DNA of 64,000 bases. Origin: Porphyrobacter sp. SLTP (lineage in GTDB: Bacteria > Pseudomonadota > Alphaproteobacteria > Sphingomonadales > Sphingomonadaceae). The translations under genes and the position numbers were made by a program. The notes under the pieces were generated by a model. It was not told the origin of the DNA, searched no databases, and worked only from the letters and a program-made list of their open reading frames with translations. The first letter of the stretch is position 1. Every line of letters begins with the position of its first letter. Below are positions 43,894 to 52,786 of the stretch, piece after piece. The DNA is taken from NCBI RefSeq assembly GCF_009905735.1, contig NZ_JAAALE010000008.1, positions 106,517 to 170,516 on the forward strand, in the 5' to 3' direction.

Positions 43894-44670
43894 ATGTTCG
43901 TAATCGCGATTGCCAATCAGAAGGGCGGAGTGGGGAAGACCACCACCGCGATCAACATTGCCACAGCCATGGCGGCGACCGGGTGGCGCACGCTGCTGAT
44001 CGACCTTGATCCGCAGGGCAACGCCTCGACCGGGCTGGGTGTTCGCGCTGAGTCGCGTGAGGTTTCGAGCTATGATCTGTTGGTCGATGAAGTGCCGCTC
44101 GCCAGCGCAATCGTTCCGACCAGCATCCCGCGGCTCGATCTGATCCCGGCCACGGTCGATCTGTCCGGCGCCGAGGTTGAGCTGGTGGCCGTCGAGGGGC
44201 GGACGCACAGACTGGATAAGGCGCTGGCGAACCATGCGGGGCATGACATCTGCTTCATCGACTGTCCGCCGTCGTTGGGCCTGTTGACGCTCAATGCCTT
44301 GTGTGCGGCGGATACGCTGCTGGTGCCGTTGCAATGCGAGTTCTTCGCGCTGGAGGGGCTCAGCCAGCTGCTCCAGACTGTCGATCAGATCCAGCAGCGG
44401 TTCAATCCTGATCTCGGAATCATCGGCGTGGCGTTGACGATGTATGACCGGCGCAATCGCCTGACCGATCAGGTGTCCGACGATGTGCGCGATTGCCTGG
44501 GCAAGCTGGTGTTCGAGACCGTGATCCCGCGCAATGTGCGCCTCTCCGAAGCGCCGAGCCACGGGCTTCCCGCGCTGATCTATGACCAGCATTGCACCGG
44601 CAGCCGCGCTTATATGGCCTTGGCGCGCGAATTGATCGGGCGATTTCCCGCAGAAAGACAAGCCGCATGA
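43894..44670 (+). CDS. parA: Chromosome partition ATPase ParA
   Basis: A 258-residue deviant Walker ATPase that moves ParB-parS complexes along the nucleoid. KGGVGKTTT carries the signature and catalytic lysines, DLDPQGNAST and FIDCPPSLG are the other nucleotide motifs. The start is the ATG after GGAAGGACGGG; the upstream frame is an rsmG shadow. The stop overlaps parB by four bases. Confidence 0.97.
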   Translation: MFVIAIANQKGGVGKTTTAINIATAMAATGWRTLLIDLDPQGNASTGLGVRAESREVSSYDLLVDEVPLASAIVPTSIPRLDLIPATVDLSGAEVELVAVEGRTHRLDKALANHAGHDICFIDCPPSLGLLTLNALCAADTLLVPLQCEFFALEGLSQLLQTVDQIQQRFNPDLGIIGVALTMYDRRNRLTDQVSDDVRDCLGKLVFETVIPRNVRLSEAPSHGLPALIYDQHCTGSRAYMALARELIGRFPAERQAA

Positions 44671-45629
44671 GTGAGAATGTGACGCAACCCGCTGATTCGC
44701 CTGTGACTTCGCGCGGGGATGATAAGCCGCGGCGCCTGGGCCGGGGGCTGGGTGCCTTGCTCGGCGAGACCCGTCGTGAGGAACCGCTGGTGCGGCGCGA
44801 TGATGGTTCGGCGGATGCGCCGCAAGTGGTCGGCTCGCCGCTGCGCAATCTCGCGCTGGCCTCGATCAAACCGCTGCCGGGCAACCCGCGCAAGTATTTC
44901 GATGAAGCCGCGCTGGACGAGCTCGCCGCCTCGATCGCCACGCGGGGCGTGATTCAGCCGATCATTGTCCGCCCGCACCCGAACGGTGAAGGTTATCAGC
45001 TGGTCGCAGGGGAGCGTCGCTGGCGCGCGGCGCAGAAGGCTCGGCTGCATGAGATTCCGGCGCTTGTGCGCAACCTCTCCGAACGCGAGGTCATGGCGCT
45101 CGCACTGATCGAGAATTTGCAGCGCGAAGACCTGAATCCGGTCGAGGAAGCGCGGGCCTATCATCGTCTCTCCGAACAGGAGGGCATGATTCAGGTCGAC
45201 ATCGCCAAGATGGTTGAAAAATCGCGCAGCCACGTCGCCAACATGATGCGGCTGATGACGCTGCCGGAGCCGGTGCTCGGGTTTATCGAACAGGGCAAGC
45301 TGTCGATCGGCCACGCCCGCGCGCTGATTGGGCGGGATGACGCGGTGCAGATTGCCGAGATCGCGGTGGCTGAGGGGCTATCGGTGCGCGATGTCGAAAC
45401 GCTGACCCGCAAACCCGCCAAGCGGCCCGATGCGCCGTCTCCTGCGCCGTATCAAACCACTGAAAATGCTGATATTCTGGCCGTCCAGCAGCATCTTGAG
45501 GAGTTTCTCGGGCTGAGCGTCAAGATCAAGCCGGAGGTTGATCCGCGCAAGGGCACGATCACGATCCGCTATACCACGCTGGATCAGCTCGATCTGGTCT
45601 GCCAGCGCCTGACCGGCGGCGAGTTCTGA
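44667..45629 (+). CDS. parB: Chromosome partition protein ParB
   Basis: A 320-residue CTP-switch clamp that loads at parS. The N-terminal ParA-activating segment RRLGRGLGALLGE, the CTP-binding motif AGERRWRAA and NLQREDLNPVEEARAYHRL, the helix-turn-helix VDIAKMVEKSRSHVANMMRLM and a C-terminal dimer domain are in the usual order. Its target sites are the six parS sites 0.9-5.6 kb upstream. It is closed by a bidirectional terminator. Confidence 0.97.
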   Translation: MSENVTQPADSPVTSRGDDKPRRLGRGLGALLGETRREEPLVRRDDGSADAPQVVGSPLRNLALASIKPLPGNPRKYFDEAALDELAASIATRGVIQPIIVRPHPNGEGYQLVAGERRWRAAQKARLHEIPALVRNLSEREVMALALIENLQREDLNPVEEARAYHRLSEQEGMIQVDIAKMVEKSRSHVANMMRLMTLPEPVLGFIEQGKLSIGHARALIGRDDAVQIAEIAVAEGLSVRDVETLTRKPAKRPDAPSPAPYQTTENADILAVQQHLEEFLGLSVKIKPEVDPRKGTITIRYTTLDQLDLVCQRLTGGEF

Positions 45630-45728
45630 TTTTGGGTCCGCACGCCATCCGGCGTGCGTAATCCTCGCTCACACGCTTTTTGGACGCGTCACCGCCATGC
45701 GCGCCTGGCCGACAGTTAATTAAGCATG

Positions 45729-45768
45729 AAAAAAGCCCCGCAAGGTCGCCTGATCTTGCGGGGCTTTC
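45729..45768. terminator. Bidirectional terminator between parB and the convergent gene
   Basis: An A run, AGCCCCGCAAG (45734-45744), a ten-base loop, CTTGCGGGGCT (45755-45765) and a T run. It works for parB and for the convergent glycine-zipper gene. A TTAATTAA palindrome just before it has no clear role. Confidence 0.93.
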
Positions 45769-45796
45769 TCGTTATCCCCCGACGGGGAAACGCAAA

Positions 45797-46666
45797 TCAG
45801 CGGTTCTTGATCATCTTGGGTGACGGACGCGGGGCCGGATCAATCACGCGCGCCGCGCCGGGCACGGTGTAGGTCTCGTAACGCTCTGTCTCGCGCACCA
45901 CCACCTGCTGCTGCACTTCGGTCCGCACCGGCACCATCACCATCTGCGGCGGCGGGGCGTAGGTGTAACCGTAGGAATAGCCCGCCGGATAGCCATAGCC
46001 ATAGGAGTAGCTCTGCGCCGGGTAGGCGATCTCGCGGCTGGCGATGCGGGGGCCGGGGGCACCGTAGTGCGACAGATAGCTGTCGAGCGCGGCTTCGCAG
46101 TCGTAGCGGTCCTCGTCGTCATCCCCGTCGAAGATGCTGCCCAGCAATCCGCCGATCAGCCCGCCACCGCCAACGCCAAGCACGGTGCCCAGCACGCGGT
46201 CGCCTGCGCCGGCGATCTCGTAACCGGCAAAGCCGCCAGCAATTGCGCCAAGCAGGCCGCCGATGATCAGGCCGGTGTCATCCTTGCCCTGATCTTTGGT
46301 GCGGCGGCGGCATTCGTCAATCCACTGCTGACGCTCGAACACCACCGGAGCGGGCGCATAGGCCATCGGCGGCGCATAGCCGTGGTGCTGCATGGGCGCG
46401 TAACCCTGATGCGGCGTGGAATGGCGCGGCGGCGGCCCGTCAATCCGGCGGGTGCGGGTGATCGTCTCGACCCCGTTGACGTTCGTCACGGTCTCTTCCG
46501 CCTGCATGGTCACCGGCGCGGTGCGGTATTCGGCCGGGATCGTGCGCATTTCGGCTTCGCTCATCGGCGAAAGCGGCGGAAGATCAGAGTAATTCTGCGC
46601 TTGCGCTGCTCCCGGGATAGCGAGAGCCAAAGCGGCGAGCGAAACGGTCGGCGAAAGCTTGAACAT
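45797..46666 (-). CDS. Glycine-zipper 2TM envelope protein
   Basis: A 289-residue secreted protein with a signal peptide ending GAAQA. Its middle has a glycine-zipper (LIIGGLLGAIAGGFAGYEIAG, then LGVGGGGLIGGLLGSIF), the type that inserts into membranes, as in the OmpA-like/Rickettsia 17-kDa family. The C-terminal region is Tyr/Gly/Pro-rich (SYGYGYPAGYSYGY). The start ATG is at the MFKLSP codon; the TTG six bases earlier is disfavoured. The function is likely envelope structure. Confidence 0.78.
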   Translation of the reverse strand: MFKLSPTVSLAALALAIPGAAQAQNYSDLPPLSPMSEAEMRTIPAEYRTAPVTMQAEETVTNVNGVETITRTRRIDGPPPRHSTPHQGYAPMQHHGYAPPMAYAPAPVVFERQQWIDECRRRTKDQGKDDTGLIIGGLLGAIAGGFAGYEIAGAGDRVLGTVLGVGGGGLIGGLLGSIFDGDDDEDRYDCEAALDSYLSHYGAPGPRIASREIAYPAQSYSYGYGYPAGYSYGYTYAPPPQMVMVPVRTEVQQQVVVRETERYETYTVPGAARVIDPAPRPSPKMIKNR

Positions 46667-46794
46667 GGGCAATTTCCCCCTGAATCAGCCGGATTGGGCT
46701 GATGGTTAGCGAAAGCTTACCACCGAGTCCGCCGCGCGCCCAAGCGGTGCTGTCAGCGCTGTCCCGTTTCGGGAAGGTCGTCGGCGCAAATCGC

Positions 46795-47295
46795 TCAGAT
46801 CCGGTCAGCGAGCAGGGCCGCCAGCGCCTCGATCCCGGCGGCGTCGGCGGCGGTAAAGCGCGCCGGGGTGGGGCTGTCGAGGTCGATCACCGCGATTACC
46901 ACGCCATTGCGCAGCACCGGCACCACCAACTCGCTCGCGCTCGCCGCGTCGCAGGCAATGTGGCCCGGGAAGGCGTGGACATCGGCGACAAGTTGCGTGG
47001 CGCGACTTTGCGCCGCTGCGCCGCAAACGCCAATGCCGAAGGGGATGCGGATGCAGGCGGGGCGGCCCACGAAGGGTCCGAGCACCAGCTCGTCCGCGCC
47101 GCCGGTCTTGGCAGGAGCGACCCGGTAGAAGCCCGCCCAGTTGAGATCGGGCAGAAACTCCCACAAAAGCGCCGCAACATTCGCCATATTGGCGACCGCA
47201 TCCGGCTCACCCGCCGTCAGCGCTTCAGCCGCGCCGAGCAGCTCGCGGTAAAGCTCGTCCGAGGCGAGCGGTGCGGCGGGTTTGAAATCATACAT
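46795..47295 (-). CDS. msrC: Free methionine-(R)-sulfoxide reductase (GAF type)
   Basis: A 166-residue GAF-domain enzyme reducing free methionine-R-sulfoxide. The three conserved cysteines are C81 (RPACIRIPFG), C91 (GVCGAAA) and C115 (GHIACDAAS), matching E. coli YebR/MsrC. It repairs oxidised methionine. Confidence 0.92.
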   Translation of the reverse strand: MYDFKPAAPLASDELYRELLGAAEALTAGEPDAVANMANVAALLWEFLPDLNWAGFYRVAPAKTGGADELVLGPFVGRPACIRIPFGIGVCGAAAQSRATQLVADVHAFPGHIACDAASASELVVPVLRNGVVIAVIDLDSPTPARFTAADAAGIEALAALLADRI

Positions 47296-47374
47296 CGCGG
47301 TCAGTGGCCTTTCGTCGCATCGCCCCGGCGCTTATCGGTTGCCGCATCGGCGGCTGGGCTTTATCCCGCGTCAC

Positions 47375-48853
47375 ATGGCTCTTTTTCGCAAAATCGCAAT
47401 CGCTCTTGTCACCGCAATCGTGGTGACGGGGGTCGCCCTGTTCTTCCTGTCGCGCGGCGACACCGCCGATCTGTCGGTGGAAGAGGTCGCTGGCACCGAA
47501 CCGGTGTTGCAGGAGGGCGACCCGCAGAACTTCCCGACCGTCCAGATTGCCGAGCCGGTGGGCTGGAAAGCGGGCGAAGCACCAACCCCGGCCAAGGGGC
47601 TGGAGGTTGTCCGCTTTGCCGAGGGGCTGGATCACCCGCGCACGCTGTTTGCGCTCCCCAACGGGGACATATTGGTGACCTTGACCCGCGCTCCCGCGAA
47701 GAAGGAGGGCGATGACGGGATCATGGGCACGATCCGCGGCTGGGTTGAAGGAATCCTGTTCTCCAAGGCTGGCGCGGCGGGCGAATCCCCCGATCAGGTC
47801 GTGCTGCTGCGTGATGCGGACGGCAATGGCACCGCCGAGGTGAAGCAGGTGATCCTGTCAGAGGGCCTCGAATCGCCCTCGGGCATGGCGTGGAAGGATG
47901 GCACGCTCTACGTCGCCAACCACAATGCGCTGCTGGCTTTCCCCTATGCGCTCGGCAGCGACAAGGTCACCGGAGCCCCGCGCAAACTGATGGACCTGCC
48001 AGCAGGCGGCGGGCACTGGATGCGGAATCTCGAACTCTCGCCCGATGGGCAGCTGCTCTACGTCGCGGTCGGATCGGTCAGCAATATCGGCGAGGCCGGG
48101 ATGAAGGTCGAAGAAGGCCGGGCGATGATCTGGGAATATGATCTCGCCGCGGGCCGCGCGCGCCAGTTCGGAGCGGGGCTGCGCAACCCCAATGGCCTCG
48201 ATTTCAGCCCTTGGACGGGCGAGTTGTGGACCACCGTGAATGAGCGCGACATGCTCGGATCGGACCTCGTGCCCGATTACCTGACCAACGTGCCGATCGG
48301 GGCGCAGTATGGCTGGCCCTGGGTCTATTACCGCACCAATATCGACCGCCGGGTCGAAGCGCCGATGCCGCGCTTCCTGATGGAATATGTCCGCAAGCCC
48401 GAGTACGCGCTCGGCCCGCACGTGGCGGCACTGGGGTTGGTGTTCTCCAAGGAGGGCGACCGCATGGGCAAGAGCTTCGCCAGCGGCGCCTTCATCGCGC
48501 GGCACGGATCGTGGAACCGCAAGCCGCCTTCGGGCTATGACGTTGTGTTCGTCGACTTCGACGCGCTCGGCAATCCGGTGGGCAAGCCGATGCCGGTGCT
48601 GACCGGGTTCCTGACGGGCGAGGGCACCACCCGCGGCCGTCCGACCTGGGTCGAATGGGCGGGCGATGGATCGCTGTTGGTGTCGGACGATACGGCCGGG
48701 ATCATCTGGCGTGTGCGCTCACCCACGGCCACGCCGGCTCCGGCCATCGCTCGGCTAAAGGACGATCCACTCCCCCCGAGCGCGCTGAAAGACCCGCAGG
48801 CGGCGTTCGAGGCGGATTACCTGCGCAAGCAGGCGGGGCAGAAGGTCAACTGA
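47375..48853 (+). CDS. PQQ-type sugar (sorbosone-like) dehydrogenase family protein
   Basis: A 492-residue protein with an N-terminal membrane anchor (IAIALVTAIVVTGVALFFL) and a six-bladed propeller of the glucose/sorbosone dehydrogenase type: EGLDHPRTLFALPNGDILV, MRNLELSPDGQLLYVAVGS, GLRNPNGLDFSPWTGELWTTVNERD and RHGSWNRKPPSGYDVVFV. A periplasmic sugar-oxidising role with PQQ is inferred. The ATG of MALFRKIA is used; an earlier frame is not conserved. Confidence 0.82.
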   Translation: MALFRKIAIALVTAIVVTGVALFFLSRGDTADLSVEEVAGTEPVLQEGDPQNFPTVQIAEPVGWKAGEAPTPAKGLEVVRFAEGLDHPRTLFALPNGDILVTLTRAPAKKEGDDGIMGTIRGWVEGILFSKAGAAGESPDQVVLLRDADGNGTAEVKQVILSEGLESPSGMAWKDGTLYVANHNALLAFPYALGSDKVTGAPRKLMDLPAGGGHWMRNLELSPDGQLLYVAVGSVSNIGEAGMKVEEGRAMIWEYDLAAGRARQFGAGLRNPNGLDFSPWTGELWTTVNERDMLGSDLVPDYLTNVPIGAQYGWPWVYYRTNIDRRVEAPMPRFLMEYVRKPEYALGPHVAALGLVFSKEGDRMGKSFASGAFIARHGSWNRKPPSGYDVVFVDFDALGNPVGKPMPVLTGFLTGEGTTRGRPTWVEWAGDGSLLVSDDTAGIIWRVRSPTATPAPAIARLKDDPLPPSALKDPQAAFEADYLRKQAGQKVN

Positions 48854-49667
48854 GCCTCAAACCGGCGCGCCCGGCCAGCTCGGTTGCGAATTGCAGCGCG
48901 GTGCGGCCTGAGCGGTTGCCGCGCTGGATCGCAAAGGCCATAGCCTCCTCGGGATCGAAGCTGAGGCCGAGCGGCGCGGTATAGCCTGCAAGGATCGCGA
49001 GGTAGGTGTCCTTGTCCGCCGGGTGGAAGCCCAGCGTGAGCCCGAAGCGGTCGGCCAGCGCGAGGGCATCGTCGCGCTCATCGCGTTCGTGAATCGCGGC
49101 GGAGGTATCCTCCCGCTCGACGATGGAACGGCGGTTTGCTGTCACCACAATGCGGACATGCGCCGGGCGGGGCGCGACGCCGCCATCTAGCAGGCTTCTG
49201 AGCGCGAGCATTTCCGCCCGGCCATCCGCGCCGAAGCCGAGATCGTCGATAAACAGGAGGAAAGCGCGGGATCGCTGCGCCAGTTCGGCGACCAGTGCCG
49301 GGAAGCTCGGCAGGGCACCCGGCGCGATCTGCACAAGCGCCACAGCTTGCGGGTCGCGGGTCTGCACATCGGCTACGGCAGCTCGCACCAGCGCCGATTT
49401 GCCCATCCCGCGGGCGCCCCACAGCAGCACATCATGCGCCGCCGCACCTTGGGCGAGCCGCTCGCAATTGCTGCGCAACGCGGTCTTCTGCGCGGCGATC
49501 CCATGCAGTTGAGCGAGCGGCACCGCATCCAGCACCGCCACCGCGTGCGCTGTCTCGCCGTCCCACACATAGGCAGGCGCGGTGAGCCAGTCGGTCGGGG
49601 GCGGGGGCGGGGGCGCGAGCCGTTCAAGCGCGGCGGCGATCCGTTCCAAGGCGTCGCCGCGCTCCAT
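48846..49667 (-). CDS. DUF815-family ATPase
   Basis: A 273-residue P-loop ATPase of the DUF815/AAA-like family. Walker A WGARGMGKSALV, Walker B LLFIDDLGF and the sensor region VTANRRSIVERE are present. The N-terminus is a short proline-rich linker. The substrate is unknown. It overlaps the preceding convergent gene by eight bases and starts one base after the acyl-CoA dehydrogenase stop, in the same direction. Confidence 0.82.
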   Translation of the reverse strand: MERGDALERIAAALERLAPPPPPPTDWLTAPAYVWDGETAHAVAVLDAVPLAQLHGIAAQKTALRSNCERLAQGAAAHDVLLWGARGMGKSALVRAAVADVQTRDPQAVALVQIAPGALPSFPALVAELAQRSRAFLLFIDDLGFGADGRAEMLALRSLLDGGVAPRPAHVRIVVTANRRSIVEREDTSAAIHERDERDDALALADRFGLTLGFHPADKDTYLAILAGYTAPLGLSFDPEEAMAFAIQRGNRSGRTALQFATELAGRAGLRLS

Positions 49668-49668
49668 C

Positions 49669-51450
49669 TCAGCCCACCAAGGCTGCGGCGGGCAGGGCGT
49701 AGAGCAACTCGGCCCCTGCGACCGCGCCTGCCTTGAGCCCAGCGGCTTCCGGCACGATCCGGTCGAGGAAGAACCGCACCGTCACCGGCTTGGTCGCCGC
49801 GAGTTCGGGCGCAGCGCCGGCCGCGACCGCTTCCGCTTGCTTCATCAGCTGCCATCCGGCGACCGTGACGGCGGCCATGGTGCAGAATGGCACGCTCCCG
49901 GCGAGGCGATCATCAAGGCTCGCCTCGTCGCGCATCCAGCGCGCGACATGGGCGCAGTCCATCGCCAGAGCGGTGAGGGCATATTCGGACGCGGCTTCGC
50001 GGGCGATGGTTTCGAACAAGGTCACCATCGCCTCGCCGCCGTCCAGCCCGAGCTTGCGGGTGACCAGGTCTGCGGCCTGAATGCCGTTGGTGCCTTCGTA
50101 GATCGGCGCGATCCGCGAATCGCGCCAGTGCTGCGCCGCGCCGGTTTCCTCGACGAAGCCCATGCCGCCGTGGATCTGGATGCCGAGCCCGGCGACTTCG
50201 ACCCCGATATCCGTGCCCCACGCCTTGATCAGCGGCACGACGATTTCGGAGCGGGCCTTGGCCGCCTCGTCACCCATATTCCCGCGATCGACCTGACCTG
50301 CGCAGTAATAGAGCAAGGCGCGCGCGCCTTCGGTCAGCGCCTTCATCCGCAGGATCATGCGGCGCACATCGGGATGCTCGATAATCGCCACCGGGTTTTT
50401 GTCGGGCGAACCGGCGCGGGCCGATTGCACGCGGTCGCGCGCATAGGCGAGCGCCTGCTGCGTCGCCCGCTCGCCGATCTGGACGCCTTGATTGCCGACA
50501 TTGATCCGCGCATTGTTCATCATCGTGAACATCGCGGCGAGACCCTTGTTCTCATGCCCGACCAATTCGCCGATGCATTCGCCATTGTCGCCGTAGGACA
50601 TGACGCAGGTGGGCGAGGCGTTGATGCCCAGCTTGTGTTCGAGGCTGACGCAGCGAAGATCATTGTGCGGGCCGAGCGAACCGTCGGCGTTCACATGATA
50701 CTTCGGCACCACGAACAGCGAGATGCCGCGCGAACCCTCGGGCGCGCCGGGCAGCCGTGCCAGCACCAGATGGATGATGTTCTCGGCCAGATCATGCTCG
50801 CCCCAGGTGATGTAGATCTTCTGGCCGGTGATCCGGTACTTGCCCGCGTGCGGCCCGTTGACGATCGGCTCGGCAACCGAACGCAGCGCGCCGACATCGC
50901 TCCCGGCGGCGGGTTCGGTCAGGTTCATCGTGCCGGACCACTTGCCGCTGACGAGGTTGGGCAGATACATCGCCTTCTGGTCGTTCGAGCCGTGATGCTC
51001 CAGCGCCTCGATCGCGCCGACGCTCAGCATCGGCAGCAGGGTAAAGGCCATGTTCGCCGCGCCGAGGTTTTCGAGCACGTTGCAGGCCAGCGTGAAGGGC
51101 AAGCCCTGTCCGCCCTGCTCCACCGGCGAGGCAATCGCGTTCCAGCCCTGCTCGACATAGGCATTATAGGCCGCTTCGAACCCGTCAGGCAGGCGCACCA
51201 CGCCATTTTCGAGCTTCGCCCCTTCGAGGTCGCCCTTACGGTTCAGAGGGGCGAATTCGCCCGCCGCAAACTGCCCGACGCCTTCGACGATGGCTTCGAT
51301 CAGATCGGGTTCGGCGTGGGCGAAGCGTTCTGTCTGGGCGAGTTCCTCGATCCCCGCGTTCACACGGATGGCAAGCAGCTGGTCGGCGGTCGGCGGGGTA
51401 AAGGGGGTCACTTCGGGGGCGTCCTTGAGATGGGTAAAGCCCTCGCGCAC
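49669..51450 (-). CDS. Long acyl-CoA dehydrogenase
   Basis: A 593-residue FAD enzyme of the longer (about 600 residue) acyl-CoA dehydrogenase group, related to DmdC and FadE-like enzymes. Motifs include NLTEPAAGSDVGAL (flavin site), TWGEHDLAENIIHLVLAR and the C-terminal QIHGGMGFVEETGAAQHWRD. A GTG start gives MREGFTHLKD; the real start could differ slightly. It removes two hydrogens from an acyl-CoA, presumably a fatty or branched substrate. It runs divergent from tsaC with a 35-base gap. Confidence 0.9.
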   Translation of the reverse strand: MREGFTHLKDAPEVTPFTPPTADQLLAIRVNAGIEELAQTERFAHAEPDLIEAIVEGVGQFAAGEFAPLNRKGDLEGAKLENGVVRLPDGFEAAYNAYVEQGWNAIASPVEQGGQGLPFTLACNVLENLGAANMAFTLLPMLSVGAIEALEHHGSNDQKAMYLPNLVSGKWSGTMNLTEPAAGSDVGALRSVAEPIVNGPHAGKYRITGQKIYITWGEHDLAENIIHLVLARLPGAPEGSRGISLFVVPKYHVNADGSLGPHNDLRCVSLEHKLGINASPTCVMSYGDNGECIGELVGHENKGLAAMFTMMNNARINVGNQGVQIGERATQQALAYARDRVQSARAGSPDKNPVAIIEHPDVRRMILRMKALTEGARALLYYCAGQVDRGNMGDEAAKARSEIVVPLIKAWGTDIGVEVAGLGIQIHGGMGFVEETGAAQHWRDSRIAPIYEGTNGIQAADLVTRKLGLDGGEAMVTLFETIAREAASEYALTALAMDCAHVARWMRDEASLDDRLAGSVPFCTMAAVTVAGWQLMKQAEAVAAGAAPELAATKPVTVRFFLDRIVPEAAGLKAGAVAGAELLYALPAAALVG

Positions 51451-51485
51451 TTGGCAGGGCGGGGGTTTGAATATAGCGCCGGGGC

Positions 51486-52415
51486 ATGAGCGGCAAGAAC
51501 GTTACGGAAGTGCGACTGGCAGACGCGGCGGGGATCGCTGAGGCCGCGCGAATCCTCGAATCGGGCGGGCTGGTCGCGGTGCCGACCGAGACGGTTTACG
51601 GGCTCGCCGCGCGGGCCGACAGCGCCGAGGCGGTGGCGAAGATCTATGCGGCGAAGGGCCGGCCGGACTTCAATCCGCTGATCGTGCATGTGGCAGGGTT
51701 GGCGCAGGCCGAACGCTATGCCGACTTCTCGCCCGAGGCGATTGCTTTGGCAGAGGCGCATTGGCCCGGCCCGCTGACGCTGGTCGTCCCGCGCCGTGCC
51801 GAGGCGGGGCTGGCTGAGGCGGTGACCGCTGGCTTGCCCACGATCGCTCTGCGCGCGCCAGATCACCCGGTCATGCGGGCGTTGCTGGCGGCGGTCGATT
51901 TCCCGCTTGCCGCGCCATCCGCCAACCGGAGCGGCTTCATCAGCCCCACCAGCGCCGCTCACGTCCTCGCCTCGCTGGATGGGAGGATCGACCTCGTCCT
52001 CGACGGCGGGATCACCACGGCAGGGGTGGAGTCGACCATTGTCGCGGTGCGCGCCGACGGCAGCATTGAGGAGCTACGCCCAGGCCCGCTCCAGATTGGC
52101 CCGCGGGGCAAAGCGACGCAGGTCGAAACCCGCATCGAAGCCCCCGGGCAAATCGCCAGCCACTATGCGCCGGGCAAGCCGGTGCGATTGAATGCGGTGA
52201 GGGCCGAGGCAGGCGAATTCCTGATCGGCTTCGGCACGGTTGCCGGTGACTGCACGCTGTCAGCCAGCGGTGATGTCATCGAGGCCGCTGCCCGCCTCTA
52301 CGCCGCCTTGCACGAAGCCGCCCGCGCTTCGCAGCCGCGCATCGCGGTCGCTCCGGTGCCGGAGGATGGCGTGGGCCGCGCGATCAATGATCGGCTCAAG
52401 CGGGCGGCGGCTTAG
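51486..52415 (+). CDS. tsaC: L-threonylcarbamoyladenylate synthase (Sua5/TsaC)
   Basis: A 309-residue enzyme making the threonylcarbamoyl-AMP for t6A37 in ANN-decoding tRNAs. The YrdC domain (about 1-190) has PTETVYGLAA, the KGRP loop and LAAPSANRSG; the extra C-terminal SUA5 domain (from about 215, ASHYAPGKPV) makes it the long form. It overlaps the convergent lipoprotein gene by four bases. Confidence 0.94.
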   Translation: MSGKNVTEVRLADAAGIAEAARILESGGLVAVPTETVYGLAARADSAEAVAKIYAAKGRPDFNPLIVHVAGLAQAERYADFSPEAIALAEAHWPGPLTLVVPRRAEAGLAEAVTAGLPTIALRAPDHPVMRALLAAVDFPLAAPSANRSGFISPTSAAHVLASLDGRIDLVLDGGITTAGVESTIVAVRADGSIEELRPGPLQIGPRGKATQVETRIEAPGQIASHYAPGKPVRLNAVRAEAGEFLIGFGTVAGDCTLSASGDVIEAAARLYAALHEAARASQPRIAVAPVPEDGVGRAINDRLKRAAA

Positions 52416-52747
52416 TCGCCGCGGTCAGGCTCCACCGGGACACCCGGCAACAACGCTTTCATCTCCGCCCGGATCGCCTGCGCCTTGTCGCAGGCCTCGT
52501 CATTCCCGTCAGCACAGCGGTCCATCTGCTTGTCCAGATCGCGCTCGAGCTCACCCAGCCGTTCTTCGCGCTTGCGGATGTCGCGACCCCGCTTCTCGTC
52601 GGCTTCGGATTGGCTGGTCGTCGCCAGATCGACACCCTTGCTCACCGCTCTGACCGGCAACGTAACAACATCCACCGCCGCGCGGGCCAGACAGCCCTGC
52701 AAGGCGAGTGAAGCGAGGCCGAGGGCCACGAGGCGGATTGCGCGCAT
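52412..52747 (-). CDS. Small lipoprotein
   Basis: A 111-residue lipoprotein precursor with lipobox LQGC after a signal peptide. The rest is polar and helical (RDIRKREERLGELERDLDKQMD, coiled-coil-like), with two later cysteines. Function unknown; it may be an outer-membrane structural lipoprotein. Confidence 0.75.
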   Translation of the reverse strand: MRAIRLVALGLASLALQGCLARAAVDVVTLPVRAVSKGVDLATTSQSEADEKRGRDIRKREERLGELERDLDKQMDRCADGNDEACDKAQAIRAEMKALLPGVPVEPDRGD

Positions 52748-52786
52748 GGCCGCATTATGTCGCGCGGCCCGTGCGATAAGGCAATG

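Noticed and set aside
45713..45724. TTAATTAA near the parB terminator as a CtrA or other regulatory site
   Set aside because: Lacks the N7 spacing and lies between two convergent gene ends where no promoter is needed.
49582..51489. Plus-strand frame of 635 codons opposite the acyl-CoA dehydrogenase
   Set aside because: The dehydrogenase is unambiguous; the antisense residues show shadow composition (many H, R, G, A).
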